Of a DNA stretch of 64,000 nt, positions 19,020 through 32,084 are shown piece by piece. Positions within the stretch are counted from its first letter, which is position 1. The number at the start of each line of letters is the position of its first letter. The notes below the pieces were generated by a model. It had not been told where the DNA came from. It searched no databases and saw only the letters and a list, made by a program, of their open reading frames with translations. The DNA is from Pithys albifrons albifrons (taxonomy: Eukaryota > Chordata > Aves > Passeriformes > Thamnophilidae): the NCBI RefSeq assembly GCF_047495875.1, contig NC_092459.1, positions 120,922,405-120,986,404 on the forward strand. The letters are read 5' to 3'. Both the position numbers and the translations under genes were made by a program.

Positions 19020-21060
19020 CGCGCGCTCCGTCACCACGGCAACGGCGCGTGCGGAGGGCGGGGCGGGGCCCGGCGCTCTGGCCACGCCCCCGCCTGTCAG
19101 TCAGGCCGCGCTCAGCCCACCCTGCTGGGGGCCCGGCCCCGCCTCCAGGGGGCCAGAGTTGGCTGTGATTGGCCGGTGCGCTACCGAGGCCCCGCCTCCG
19201 GGGGCCAGAGTTGACGGCGATTGGTCGGGACTCAGCCAAGGCCCCGCCCCCGCGGCGCAGGTTCGGGTGAGAGGCGATCGCGGCCGGAGCGGCACCGGGA
19301 GCGGCACCGGGAGGAGCGGCAGGTACCGGCGGGGCCGGGCGCGGTCGGGCGGGGCCGGGGGGGCCGGGCCGGGAGGGGCTCTTCGCGTACCGCCAGGATC
19401 TGAGCCGTTATCGTGGCGGGAGGGGCAATCGCGACAGGTGCGTGTGTCTCGACATGCGCGGATGTCGCGACAGGCGAGGACGGAGGCAGTTGCCTCGCCA
19501 TCCCCGCTCGGGGCGCGTCGCCGGGGTAAGGCGGGGATAAATGTGTGTGACCGCCGCCCACCCATGGCGAGTCACTTGTCGCGACAGGGCGATGGTGTCG
19601 CGACAGCGCGAGGGGCTCGCCTCGGCGGGTGTGGCGCCGGGGACGGCTGCTCCGCCCCGAGCGGCCCCGCTTCGTCGTCGGCGCCGTGTCGCGACCCGGA
19701 GGGAGCAGCAGGTGCGCGGGGCGCGGCGGGGCTGGGACCCCGGGGCGGCGGGGGCGCGGCGGGCGAGCGGGGCGAGGGTCCCGCCGGGCCCGGCCCATTG
19801 TTCCGCCGGGGCTCCCGGGCGGCCCCGCCCCGGCTCGGAGCATCCTTTGTGCTGGGCGGCCCCGGGCTTTGTCTGCGGGGCCACTCCGGACCGGCGGGGC
19901 CGGGACCACCCGAAACCCCCGGACCCCGCGCCGGGACCCGCCGCAGCGGCACCGCGCCCGCGCCCGGTCCGCACCGGGGCTGCGCCCAGCCCAGCGCCCC
20001 GCACCGGGGGACAGCCCCGCTCTCCGCCGGGGACTCCCGGGCTGGCAGCACCGCCGGTTCGGTGCCCGCCGCCCCGACCTCCTGCCGCAGTGACGCGCAG
20101 GTCAGGGCCGGGCTGTGACGGGCACCGGGGAGCGGGGCTGGGACCCCCGCGGTGCTCGCTGTCCGCACCGGGACCCGCCGCAGCGCCCCGCGCTCGTTCG
20201 GGCGTGGCCGCGCCGTGCCCGGGCCGGGCCGGGCCGTGCCAAGGTCCCCGCGGGGACAAGGACCGGCCTCCCGTGGGCAGCATCCCGCACCCGGCGGCAG
20301 CGGCCCTGATGGGGCATCCCCGGCCCTTCGCCCGCCTATCGCGGCCCCCGCGGCTCTCCCGGTCCCTCCCGGGGCGGTGGCCCGGTGGCTCCGCAGCTCG
20401 TCCTGGCCCCGGGAGTTGCTCGGTTGGGACCCCGGCGGCGGGACCCGGCACGGTCCTGGCCGCGCCCGGAACGGAGCCGGGGCAAGGAGGGGGGGCCGTG
20501 ACGGTGCGAATCCCCCACGGAACATTTGCCGGGGAGGGCGATGCCCACCCAGCTGCCGCCTCTGGCCGGGGCCAGGCGGTGGGCGCGGGTCGGTGTCACC
20601 GGCGTGACTGTCGCCGAGTCCCGCCCTGACCAAGGGGGGGGTCCTGCCGGGGCACCCGCCGGCAGGGTGGGCGCGGGCAGGGTGGGTGCCAAGGTCTCGT
20701 CTGCGCAGACAAAAGCGGGGGGCCGTGAGGGGTCCCCGGCCCCGCCGCGCCGCACAATGCGGCAGCCCCGGCACAAAGGCCGGGCCCGGCAGCCGCCCCG
20801 GCCACAACAGGTGTCCCCGGCAGCCCCTGCCGGGCCGGGGTCGCTTTGTCCCGCCAGGGTCACAGCTGTCCCCGCGGCAGCCGGCGGGGCTGGGGGGGCT
20901 GCGAGCCCCGAACGGGTGCGCCGCTTTGTGTGCGGGAGCGGCCGCGCCTGCCGAGTGGCCGAGCCGGGGGCTGCGGCGCGGGCTGGGCGGGGGTCCCCGG
21001 CGGGCTGGTGCCCCCCCGGCGCTGACGCTGCGTCTCTGTCCTACCCGGGAGCTCGTTGTC
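19020..21060 (+). promoter_or_regulatory. DPYSL5: CpG island, candidate DPYSL5 promoter and 5' noncoding exon
   Basis: A very CpG-dense 2-kb block is the only island upstream of the DPYSL5 start codon. Two reversed CCAAT boxes (ATTGG at 19168-19172 and 19220-19224) lie in a duplicated segment of about 52 bp. A GC-rich candidate exon ends at 19322 with the donor CAG/GTACCGG. The coding exon begins with an acceptor at 23745 just 4 bp before the ATG, so a noncoding upstream exon must exist. Assigning it here is inference. Confidence 0.5.
19427..19696. promoter_or_regulatory. cluster of TGTCGCGACA palindromes
   Basis: The perfect 10-bp palindrome TGTCGCGACA occurs at 19463-19472, 19577-19586 and 19596-19605. 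Near matches lie at 19427-19436 (AATCGCGACA) and 19687-19696 (TGTCGCGACC). That is five sites in 270 bp inside the CpG island. The spacing and symmetry suggest binding sites for a dimeric CpG-recognising factor. The factor is not identified. Confidence 0.5.
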
Positions 21061-23745
21061 TGGCAGGAGCCTCCGGCCACCGCGCCAGCACGGCCACCAC
21101 CGGCCGACGCTGGCTGTGCCGCCACGCTGCAGCGGCTGGCCGGGGTCTGGGCAAGGGCCCCGGTGTCACCAGGGCTGGTGCCATGCTGGCATTGAGGCGC
21201 GGGCTGGGGCACAGAGGGGCAAAGCCCCCGCAGATACTTGGTGTCAGCTGGGGAGCACGGGGAGTGAGCTGAGGGCACTGGTGTGAGCTGGGGACACCAG
21301 TGTGCCAGAGAGGCCTCAGTGGGCAGCCGGGACTGGGCATGGGAACTGATGGCTGGTGGCATGGAGACAGCAGGGCTCTCCTGAGGTGGTCCAGGGGGTG
21401 GCTGAGGGTCCTCAAGGATGGGGTTGGAAAAGGGCCTGGCACAGCAGGATGGATGCAGTGGTGGCAGCAGCGTGGGTGGCTCCATGATGGCCAAGGCCAC
21501 AGGCAGTGTGTGGAACGCCAGCCCTTGTCTGTGCTCTGTGCCCAACCCACGCTTGTGCCCCCAGCAATACCCTGTCCCCCTGCCAGCCCCACATTCCCTG
21601 TGCCATGCTCTGCCACGCTCTGCCACACTCACCCCCTTTCTGCCCACCCCAGCAGCCCCTCTGTGCCCCATCCTCCCTGTGCCAGGGGTCTCAGGGCGGT
21701 GGGTGCTGCAGCACCGCTGGCAGCGGGCGCTGGCTGCTCCCCGCACGCTCCGTGCTCCAAATCCGTCCGTCACCTCAGCCTGCTTTCATCTCGGGGTGTG
21801 CTGTGACACCTCCCCCCAACACCCCCTCTGTGCTGCGCCATCTCCCCCTGCATCCCCCTCCTGCATCCTCCTGCCTGGCCCAGCCCTGCCCTGGGGCCCC
21901 GGGGGCTCGTGGGGATAGTGGGCACTGCGGTGGCACTGCGAGCACTACCTCGTCCCCCTTGGTCCTGCTCCACCGAGGGGGTCTCAGCCCTGATGTCCTG
22001 GCCCACCCCAGCTGCCACCAGGGGCTCAGAGGGTCCCTGGCTGGGGCTGAACCTCTCATTCCTCTTGTGCCCCTCGTCCCTCTTGTCCCTGGCAGTGTAG
22101 CTGTGGGTCTGGGTGTCACCCACCACAGCCCTCACGTGGGGCAGTGGCTTCCTTGGGCACCTGAGGCAGAGCTGGGGAGTAGTGGGGGGCAGGTGTGAAC
22201 ATGGGACCAGCTGGGCTGAGATGACAGTGCCCAGCGCGTATGGTGACATGGGCATGCTGCACGAGGGCACTGGCATCCCACCCTGGTCTTTTGGGAGGGT
22301 CCCTCAGCAGTGACACAGCTGTACGTGCCAGTGACATTCCCGAGGGGCACTGCTTGCAGGACCCCCGGCAGCTGCTCCTGCTGCCCCATGCCAGGGCCAG
22401 GGCAGCGGGATGAGGCACCGGCTGGCACCAGGTTCACCCACAGCAGGGCTGGCACTGCCACTATGCAGCCCCAGGGAGGGGACGGGCTCAGGAAGAGCTC
22501 CCAGTGCCCCTCAGTGTGGTGGTGGGCCCCAGTGGGCACGGCCACTTGCTCCCCAGCAGCTGCTCCAGCCCGTGGCTCTGGGAATGTCCAGCTGCCAGCA
22601 AAGCCTGGCCCAGCCCCGTGGCCACCACAGCTCCCACCAGCTCCAGTGCCCAGGAACTCATTTGCTGCCCAGCAGGTGTTGGGATGGGTGCTGGGAATGC
22701 CCGCACAGCTCAGGACTGTCCCTTTGGAGTGGTGCCCAAGTCCCAGCACCCAACTGGAGTGGCAGTGGGGCTGTGGGGGCACTGGTCACCCCTCGCCACA
22801 GGGTCTGTGCCCCCACCAGCAACACCTTCTGCCCTGTGCTCAGTGCTGGCCCCAGTGTGCCCATCCAGGGATCTGGGGACACAGGGCACCCACAGGGCAC
22901 CCACAGGGCACAGGTGGGCACCAAGAGTTGTTCCCCTGGGGCTGTTTGGTGCCAGCATCATGCTGGTGACACTGGGCTGTGCCACGCTGCCCATGTGGGT
23001 TCTCTGGCCTTTGTCTGGTGGAGGGGCCCCTGGGGGGTTCCTGCAGTGGGGTCTCTGGGTTGGGGGTTCTGGTGGGGTCCCAGCCCACCTCATGCCCCCA
23101 AGTGGGCACAGCTGTCACGTGCTGTCCCCACTCCAACAGGTCGATGGTGTTTGACCTTCACCAAATGACTTATTGATCGTGTCTGGGGACGCCCCTCACT
23201 GCCAAGGGCTCAGGCAGTGCTGGGGCAGCACAGGGGGCTCTGACAGAGCTGGCACTGTGTGGGGCTGTGTGCACAGACACCCTTGGGTGGTGCTCTCCAT
23301 GGCAGTCCCAGTCACCCACAGGGACAAGGCAGGCAGCTTGCTCTGTCATGAGTGCTGTCGCCTCATGGGGATACTGAGCAGCGTCCCCTCAGCGTGTGCG
23401 GCCCCAGCAGCTGGGAGGAAGTGGGGGCAGTGGGGGATAGGCAGTGATGGGGGTCCAGCAGTCCTGCTCTGGGTGCTGGGACCACGGAACAAGTAGCAGT
23501 GTGCAGGATGCAGACTGGTGTCACTGGAGTGGGGACCTCAGTGGGGCAGCAGCCCCCGGGTTGGTGCCAGGGCCCCTCCTCTCCACAGATTTCCTGGGAT
23601 AATCCATTGACATGACCTGTGGAGGATGCGCAGCCATGTGGCTGAGCCCTACACGGAGGCACCTCCAGCCAGGGTGGGCAATGGGGTGACCCTCTGGTGC
23701 TGGAGGGCTGCCAGTGGTCACCCCAGCACTGCCCCTGCCCCGCAG
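21061..23745. other. non-coding stretch, no gene recognised
   Basis: GC-rich DNA of ordinary complexity, presumed DPYSL5 first intron. Many overlapping ORFs run on both strands, but none has family-like sequence or consistent splice borders. No repeat family was recognised. Confidence 0.5.
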
Positions 23746-23749
23746 CACC

Positions 23750-26700
23750 ATGATGGCCAACGCGGCCACCATGCGGATCCTCATCAAGGGGGGGAAGGTG
23801 GTGAACGACGACTGCACACTCGAGGCCGACGTCTACATTGAGAATGGCATCATCCAGCAAGTGGGGCGCGAGCTGATGATCCCCGGTGGTGCCAAGGTCA
23901 TCGATGCCACTGGCAAACTTGTCATCCCGGGTGGCATTGACACCAGCACCCACTTCCACCAGACCTTCATGAACGCCACCTGTGTCGATGACTTCTACCA
24001 TGGCACCAAGGTACCCCCTGCACCCCAAGCCCCCAGTGTGGTGGTCTGCTCCCTTCCCTGGGGGCACTTCCCAGGGCACTGGATGTCTGGCATGGTGCGG
24101 CTCTCTGGCTAGGACTGCTGGCATCTCTGGCAGTATCAGCTCCAGAGCAGCAGTGTGGAGTGGCACTGCCTGTCCCCACATCCCATCTATCATGTCCCCT
24201 TGCTGTGGACACCCTCCTCCCACACCAGGACCGTGGCACCCTGTGCCAGCTCGGGGACCCTCTGCCCCCCCTGTGACAGTGGCACCGTGTACCGGGTGCC
24301 ACTGCCTGGGGTTGTCAAGGGGCCAGCACAGGGTTGTCCCTGCAGCTTGTCCTGCTGTCCCCAGTGCCCTCACAGAGCAGCCATTGTGCTGGCCAGCACT
24401 GGCCGCGCCTGTCCCTGGGGTGTTCTCTGGCCCTGGGCGGGGGGCTCAGTGATGTGCTGGTGGGCAGGGGTCAGCAAAGTGCCTGTGGGTGCCCCATGCC
24501 AGGCCTGCTCTCCGTCACCATCACCCGCCTCATGGCACCACGTCGGCACCTCCCGTGAGGGCCGATTGGCAAAGGAGCTTTGGGGATTAGCGAAGCCGGG
24601 TGAGCTGGGGACACTGATGGTGCCACAGTGCCACCCACGCCACTGTGGCGGGGGGGGCTCCCTGCGGTCCCATCCCACATGGGGCTCTGTACCAGGGGGC
24701 TGCTGGGTGCCCCGGTACCCCAAATCCAGCAGTTTGTGCAGGCAGTGGGTGCCCCAGTGGCGGCAGGATGGGCTCTCCAGATGTGCTGTGTACCCAGATG
24801 TGCTGCTGCAAATGGGCAGCTGTGGACAGGGCAAGGGGGATATGAGAGTCCCTGCCTGCACCCAGGGCCCCCATCTACCTGTGGGCAATGACCTGCCCAA
24901 ATGTGGCCACCCCGACTTGGCTTCTGGGGGCTCCCCTGGCTCACGGCCTGGCAGGATCGGTGCCGTCGGTGAGGGGAGGAATCCTGTGCCCCCACCGCGG
25001 CCCCTGTGCCCCGCAGGCAGCGCTGGTGGGCGGCACGACAATGATCATCGGCCATGTCCTGCCCGACAAAGAGACGTCGCTGCTGGACGCCTACGAGAAG
25101 TGCCGCAGCCTGGCCGACCCCAAGGTGTGCTGTGACTATGCCCTGCACATGGGCATCACCTGGTGGGCACCCAAGGTGAGTCCGGCACGGCTCCGTCATG
25201 GCTCTGGGAGCCCGGGAGCAGCTGCCGGGGCTAATTCCCAGCCCCACTGATCCCATTAGCTGCTTGGGGGGTGGGCTGAGCCCCCAGGCTGCCTTTTGAG
25301 CTGCCCTGAGCCAGGCTCAGCAGGGCAGGGGCTCAGAGGTCCTGTCGGGGCAGGGGGTCCCTGCAGAGCTGAGCCCCTTGACGTGGCAGGGAAGGTGCTG
25401 CTGCTCCATGGGGAGGAACAGGATACCCGGGGTGGTGGTCCCAGGTTGTTGGGACCCCAAGTTGCAGCATGACTCCCATGGGGATGGCAGTGGGGACGCA
25501 GTGCCCAGACCCCATTGCATGGCACGCTCAGCCCGTGCACCCTCCCCAAAGCTGCTGGAGCAGGATCAGACCTGGCTCCCAGCTGTGCCATGGGGAGACC
25601 CCGGCCCTGACCTCCCACAGTCAGAGCAGGGGGTGGAGGGATGGAGCGAGTGCCCCACAGGGGGTGAGAAAATCCTCCCCACCCCCCCAGCATCTGTCAC
25701 TGCCCAAATCACCCACAAATCCCACATCCCATGTCCCCAGGGGGGTGTGGCTGTCTCTGCCCTGTGATGGGGGCCTCCGTAGTGTGTGGGGAGCGCGTCT
25801 CACACTGAACCCCCTGTCCCGGCACAGGTGAAGGCAGAGATGGAGACGCTGGTGCGGGAGAAGGGAGTGAACTCCTTCCAGATGTTCATGACCTACAAGG
25901 ACCTGTACATGCTGCGGGACAGCGAGCTCTACCAGGTCCTGCGAGCCTGCCGTGACTTCGGGGCCATCGCCCGCGTCCACGCCGAGAATGGAGAGCTGGT
26001 GGCTGAGGTGGGCCTGGGGCATGGGGGGTGAGGAGGGCCCCCAGCTTGGGGCAGCAGAACCCCCACCCTGACCCCCCAAATTCCTCAGGGAGCTAAAGAA
26101 GCACTGGATCTGGGCATCACAGGGCCAGAGGGCATTGAGATCAGCCGGCCCGAGGAGGTAGGTGATGTCTGGGTGTCACCATGTCACCGCAGTGGTGGCA
26201 TGGGACATGGCTGGGATGCTCTGAGACATCCCACCCATCACTGTGTCCCCCACCCACCCGTCGGTGCCACCCTACCGTGCCACACATGTCACTGCCGGCT
26301 CTCTCCACAGCTGGAAGCCGAGGCCACACACCGTGTTATCACCATTGCCAACCGGGTGAGTGGTCCTGGGCATGGGGTGGGCTGAGGGTGGGCATCCCAG
26401 TTCCATGGGGGTCCCTGTGGAGATGGGTTGCCACAGGGACAGTGCCACTGACCCGCTCTCCACAGACCCACTGCCCTGTGTACCTGGTGAACGTCTCCAG
26501 CATGTCCGCAGGGGACGTTATCGCCGCTGCCAAGATGCAAGGTAGGGGACACGGACAGGCACGCCCCTCCCCAGCACACATGTGGGCAAGGAGCACCTGT
26601 GTGGGCACAGAAACACCCACAAACATAAGACAAGCATGGGCACCAGGGAGGTTGTGGGCTTGGAGGAATGTAGACATGGATTGTAGAGCTGTGGACATGC

Positions 26701-29700
26701 AGGGACACGTGGGCACTCAGACACAGGCAGGAACAGACACAGGCACATGTGTGTTCTGTGGGGCCCTTGCACTGGTGTGCACACCTGGAGCCACAGCCAC
26801 GGGACACCCATGTGGGCACACACAGGACACACTTGAGCGCACGTATGGACACAGTGCTCATGCCCTTAGGGCACATGGGGATCCAGACATGGACAGCACA
26901 CAGGCAGGTGCTCCTTGCACACATGCCCTTGCACACCTGTCCCATTGCACACACCTGTGCCTCCGCCCCGGCAGGGAAGGTGGTGTATGCGGAGACGACC
27001 ACGGCGCACGCCACACTCACCGGGCTGCACTACTACCACCAGGACTGGTTCCACGCCGCCGCCTACGTCACCGTGCCGCCGCTGCGGCTCGACACCAACA
27101 CCTCCGCCTACCTCATGAGCCTGCTCGCCAAGTGAGCCCCCCACCCGGCCCCTCCCTCCTCTCCCCCTGGGCACCTCCTCCCTGCCAGCTGTGCTTGCCA
27201 GTTCTCTCCAGGCATCCTGGTGTCCGGCATGCTCTGATGTCCTGCTCCCAGGTGCCAGGCAGTCTGGCTGTGTCATTGCCCCATCACCCTGCTCCCCTGG
27301 TGCTGTGCCCTCCAACCACCCCATCCTTTGTGCACCCCATGTCCCGGGCACTGAGCTCTCTGTGCCTCACTCCCCGGACACCGCGTGCCCCTGAGGACAT
27401 TCTCTGTGGATGCTGCACTTCCCAGGCCCTTGCTGAGCACCTGGTGGGGTATGGGTGCCCCACTCACCAGGAACCCACTGTGGATGTGCTCCATTCCCTG
27501 TTCACCCTCCTTGCCAGGCACTGAGCTTCTTGTGTATCTCACTTCATGGGTATCCCACTCCCTCGGTGTCCTGTTCCCTGGGCACCATGCTCTCCAGGCA
27601 CCCTGTGGTATGGTGCTCCATTTCCTGGGGACCCCATTCCACAGGCACTAAGCTTCCTGGGGACCCCACTTGCATGGGTGTCCACTCCCTTGGGGATCCC
27701 GCTGCATGGGCACCCCATTCCCTGGGCACCCTGCTCCCCAGGTGCCAAGCTCTCCAGGCACCCCATGGTGTAGGTGCTCCATTCTCTGGGTTCTGGGCTC
27801 CCCTGGGCACCCCAAGCAGCCCCAGCAGTGCCATCCCCCACCCTGCCCTGTCTCCCCACAGTGACACGCTGAACATTGTGGCCTCAGACCACCGGCCCTT
27901 CAGCACCAAGCAGAAGGCCATGGGCAAGGAGGACTTCACCAAGATCCCCCATGGCGTCAGCGGGGTGCAGGACCGCATGAACATCATCTGGGAGCGTGGT
28001 GTGGTATGGCACCTCTGGCCCCTGGCCCCTGGGGCTGTGGTGGGGTGGGACATACCATGGGGTGTTTGCTGGCAGGTGAAGTGCTCCCAGAGCACTCCAG
28101 TGGGTCCTGGCGAGGGTTCCAGCTCTGGCAGCACCCCTGGGGTGTTTAGGAGGCTTGGGGGAACAGGATAGGACAAAGTCTGGCACATCCTCACCCCTGC
28201 TCCGGTGGCAGGTTGGGGGTAAGATGGATGAGAACCGCTTCGTGGCCGTGACCAGCTCCAACGCCGCCAAGATCCACAACCTGTACCCGCGCAAGGGCCG
28301 GATCATCCCCGGGGCTGACGCCGACGTCGTGGTCTGGGACCCCGAGGCCACCAAGTAGGTGCAGCCCACAGCACAGGGGCTGGGGAGGGGCTCCCTGTGC
28401 CCAGTGCCCACTCACCGCCCCATCCACCCACTCAGGACCATCTCAGCCAGCACCCAGGTGCAGGGTGGGGACATCAACCTGTACGAGAACATGCGGTGCC
28501 ACGGGGTGCCGCTGGTCACCATCAGCCGCGGGCGTGTGGTGTACGAGAACGGCGTCTTCATGTGCGCCGAGGGCACCGGCAAGTTCTGCCCACTCCGCTC
28601 CTTCCCAGACGTCGCCTACAAGAAGCTGGTGCAGCGCGAGAAGGTACAGGGGTGGCAGGACCTGTGTCGTGGCTGTGCCAGAGCATTGCTGGAGCGGTGC
28701 CGTGGCTGTGCCATGGCCATGCCAGAGTGGTGCCATGGTGTGGGGCAGGGCTGCACCATGTGGGCTGCTGGGCAGGATGAGGCAGGGGCAGTGGCCATGG
28801 TGGTCCCAGCAGTGTGGGAGAAGGGTCTGTGCCACCACAGTGCCATGCCACACTATGCCATGGCCAGTGCCACACTGGAGCATGTGATGAGCACAGCATG
28901 TCTCACTCAGGTGACGGGGGTCCCTGCAGGTGGGCATGTGTGACAGTTTCATCAGCATGCAAGGGAAGACCCTCCCCTGAGTTCTTGCTGTCATGCTGGC
29001 AATGCAAGGGGACAGTTGTCCCAACAAATTTGTGGCCCATGGCTATCCTGAGACTGAATGTCAGGCCCCCCACAGCCCCTTGTCCCAGCAACCTGCCCTT
29101 CTCCTGGCTCCTCCAAGGCAACCCCATGGCTCATGGTGGCACTGCATGCACCAGACACACCTGAGTTCTGGCAGCCCCAGCACCGGGGCCTGCCCTGTGC
29201 CTCAGTGCCATGGCTGAGGATGTGCTGGGGGATCAGTGCAGTGCTGATGCTGTGAGGGGGGTCCTGGCACTGGCACAGGGAGCTGGTAACCAGCCCTGGG
29301 CTGCCTGGCTGGAGCTGTGCACAGCTGTTGGGTGGGCATGGGATATTGTGTGGGCTTGGCTTGGTTTGGCATGGCATGGCTTGGCTTGGCATTGCTTGGC
29401 ATGGCTTGGCATTGCTGGGGGGACGGGGCGAGGGGCTGCTCTTCCAGGGTCACCCACCTTCCCCGGCCCCTGCTTCTGCCCTGGTACCACTCTGCTCTGA
29501 GAGCCCCACAGCCCAGCCAGCACCCCACTGAGTGCCCCTTCACCAGCCTCAGCCACCTCTCCCTGCCTCAGCTCCCTCCCCAGCTGCAGCCCCCTCCCTG
29601 CACCACAGCCCACTCCCCAGCCCCAGCATGCCCAGCCCCTTCCCTCCCCCAGCTGGCCAATCTGCACCCCGCTATAGGGCCCTGGCACCCCTCACCCTGC

Positions 29701-31385
29701 TATGGGGCCCTGGCACCCCTCTATAGGGCCCTGGCACCCCTCATCCCACTATGGTGCCCTGGCACCTCTCACCCTGCTATGGGGGGCCCTGGCACCCCTT
29801 GCCCCTCTATGGTGCCCTGGCACCCCTCACCCTGCTATGGGGGGGCCTGGCACCACTCACCCACTATGGGGGGCCCTGGAATCCCTCTCCCCACTATGGG
29901 GGGCCCTGGCATCCCTCTCCCTACTATGGGGGGCCCTGGCACCCCTCTCCCTGCTATGGGGGGCCCTGGCACCACTCACCCACTATGGGGGGCCCTGGCA
30001 CCCCTCACCCTGCTATGGGGGGCCCTGGCACCACTCACCCACTATGGGGGGCCCTGGCACCCCTCTCCCCGCTGCACCGCGGCCCCCCAGCCCCGGCCAC
30101 AGCCCCCCACCTCGGTGGGTGCTGACGCTCTCTCTGCTCTCTCTTGCTCCTGGCAGAGTTTGAAGCTGCGGGGCGTGGATCGAACCCCGTACCTGGGGGA
30201 CGTGGCCGTGGTTGTGCATGCCGGTAAAAAAGAGACGGGGACGCCCCTGGCCGATACGCCCACCCGGCCGGCCACGCGACACGGGGGCATGAGGGACCTC
30301 CACGAGTCCAGCTTCAGCCTCTCTGGTAAGAGCAGGGATGCAATGAGGGGCCAGCACCCTGGGGCATCCCCATCCTGCACCCGCAGCATCCAGCACTGGC
30401 TGGGCAACTGCCACCCCAGGGCGTCCCCATCACCCACCAGGGTGTCCCCACTGCCACCCCAGGGCGTCCCCATCACCCACCAGGGTGTCCCCTCTGCCAC
30501 CCCAGGGCGTCCCCATCACCCACCAGGGCGTCCCCTCTGCCACCCCAGGGCGTCCCCATCACCCACCAGGGCGTCCCCTCTGCCACCCCAGGACATCCCC
30601 ATCACCCACCAGGGTGTCCCCACTGCCACCTCAGGGTGTCCCCACTGCCACCTCAGGGTGTCCCCACCACTCCCATCACTCCCCTAGGGTGTCCCAATCC
30701 TGCAGGGTGCAGCCCCCCCCTCCTTCCATGCAGGGAGCCATGGCAGAACAGAGTTGCCTCCAGCCCTGGGCCTGCAGTCCCACAGCCCTCACCCGTCTCT
30801 CTACGCACTGTCCATCGTGTGGCTGCACTGGCTGGGGGGTCGGGGGTGGCCCAGGGTCCGTGCTGTGCCAGGCTGGGGGTCTGTGCCAGCCACGATGGGA
30901 TGTGTGCTGTGCTCGGGCAGCCCCAGCTCACCACCCTGTGCCTGAGCTGGTGGTCTTGGTGACACTCCATGCTGGCACCTGCTCGGTGTTCCAGTGGCAC
31001 TGGGGCTGGCCTGGCCCCCACGAGGCAGGAGATGGGGACCTGGGGGTCACAAACGTCAGTGGTGGCACATGGAGGAGCTGCATGAGGTGCCAGTCGGTGC
31101 CCTCCCTCTGCATCTGGCACAGCCGGGGCAGGAGTGAGGGGACACGGAGCATCCCCTGTCCCTGCCGTTCTGGGGATGCCGAGGGCACACGGGGCAGTGC
31201 CGGGGAGACACAGACCCCCTGCTGTCCCCACTGCCGGTGCTGTTCATTGCCCCCCGTGCCCCCTCCCTGATGCCCGCCGTCCATCCCTGTGCCCCACAGG
31301 TTCTCAGATCGATGACCACGTTCCAAAACGAGCCTCGGCCCGGATTCTCGCTCCCCCCGGGGGCCGGTCGAGCGGCATCTGGTAG
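23750..31385 (+). CDS. DPYSL5: Dihydropyrimidinase-like 5 / collapsin response mediator protein 5, 12 coding exons
   Basis: Cytosolic neuronal phosphoprotein of the CRMP family. It has an amidohydrolase fold without enzyme activity, forms tetramers and acts in growth-cone and microtubule regulation (family knowledge). Exons: 23750-24010, 25017-25175, 25828-26007, 26089-26157, 26311-26355, 26466-26541, 26975-27131, 27862-28003, 28212-28354, 28436-28643, 30157-30325, 31300-31385. They join to 564 aa, the same length as human DPYSL5. The protein begins MMAN. The in-frame ATG at 23714 lies upstream of the acceptor and is excluded. Sequence landmarks are [12 protein letters not shown] near the start, [10 protein letters not shown] (about 77-86) at the position of the metal-binding histidines of true dihydropyrimidinases, [16 protein letters not shown], and the basic C-terminus ending SSGIW. 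The sequence is closer to CRMP5 than to CRMP1-4. No breaks were seen. Confidence 0.97.
29690..30080. repeat. about 30-bp intronic minisatellite in DPYSL5
   Basis: About 13 units of CTATGGGGGGCCCTGGCACC plus CCTCACCCTG or variants end 75 bp before the acceptor of the exon starting at 30157. The 456-aa ORF across it is an artefact of repetition. Confidence 0.85.
30410..30680. repeat. about 44-bp intronic minisatellite in DPYSL5
   Basis: Six or so units contain GGGCGTCCCCATCACCCACC followed by AGGGTGTCCCCTCTGCCACC. It lies in the last intron, just after the exon ending at 30325. Confidence 0.85.
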
Positions 31386-32084
31386 AGCCGGGGACCTGTC
31401 CCCCAACTGAGGACCAGGCGCCGCCCCGAAGCCCCCGGAGCCCGGCTCGGTGGGGCTCCCCTCGCCGCGGGGGCCCTGCCTGGCCCCGGTGCTGCCGGCG
31501 GGGCCGTGCCGGCCGCAGGGCCATGCGGGGGGCCGGGCACGGAGGGCCGGGGGCAGCGGGTGTCCCCCCGGCCCTTTTCTGTTTGCACGTTGGGTTTGGA
31601 TCAGTGAATTTTTGACTTGTTGTGCATCACGTGGAAATACTCTGAAGTGGTTTGTGTCACTAGCATAGGGGAGACGCAGGGACCCCTCCCTTCCTGGCCC
31701 CAGCCTGACCCCATTCCTGACCCCCACCACCACCCCTGAACCCCATTCCTGCCCCCCCCTCCATCACCAAGCCCTTATCCCTGACCCCCATCACCATCCC
31801 TGACCCCCGTCCCCTTCACTGTTCCCATCTTCATCATCATCCTGCCATCTCCATCCCTGCACCCTCAGCCATCCCTGAACCCCCCACTGCACCCCAACCC
31901 CCATTTCCATCCCTTTTCCCCATCCATGATCCCCACCTACACTCCTGCACCCCCATTCCTGCCCCCCCACACACCCTCCTCTGTCCCTGTCCCCGCAGCC
32001 CCATCTCTGCACCTCCCCATCCCCACACCCCCCATTCCTGGCCCTCACACACACCTGCACGAGCGTGGGCCCAGCAGCTGACCC

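Noticed and set aside
18784..21773. Long ORFs (up to 733 codons) in the CpG island
   Set aside because: GC-rich sequence lacks stop codons in many frames. No splice sites or conserved domains support them.
23714..23749. Upstream in-frame ATG for DPYSL5
   Set aside because: It lies before the splice acceptor at 23745, in intron sequence. The family start MMAN/MLAN fits ATG 23750.
29317..30687. 456-codon ORF across a DPYSL5 exon
   Set aside because: It joins intronic minisatellites through the exon at 30157-30325 by chance. Only that exon is coding.
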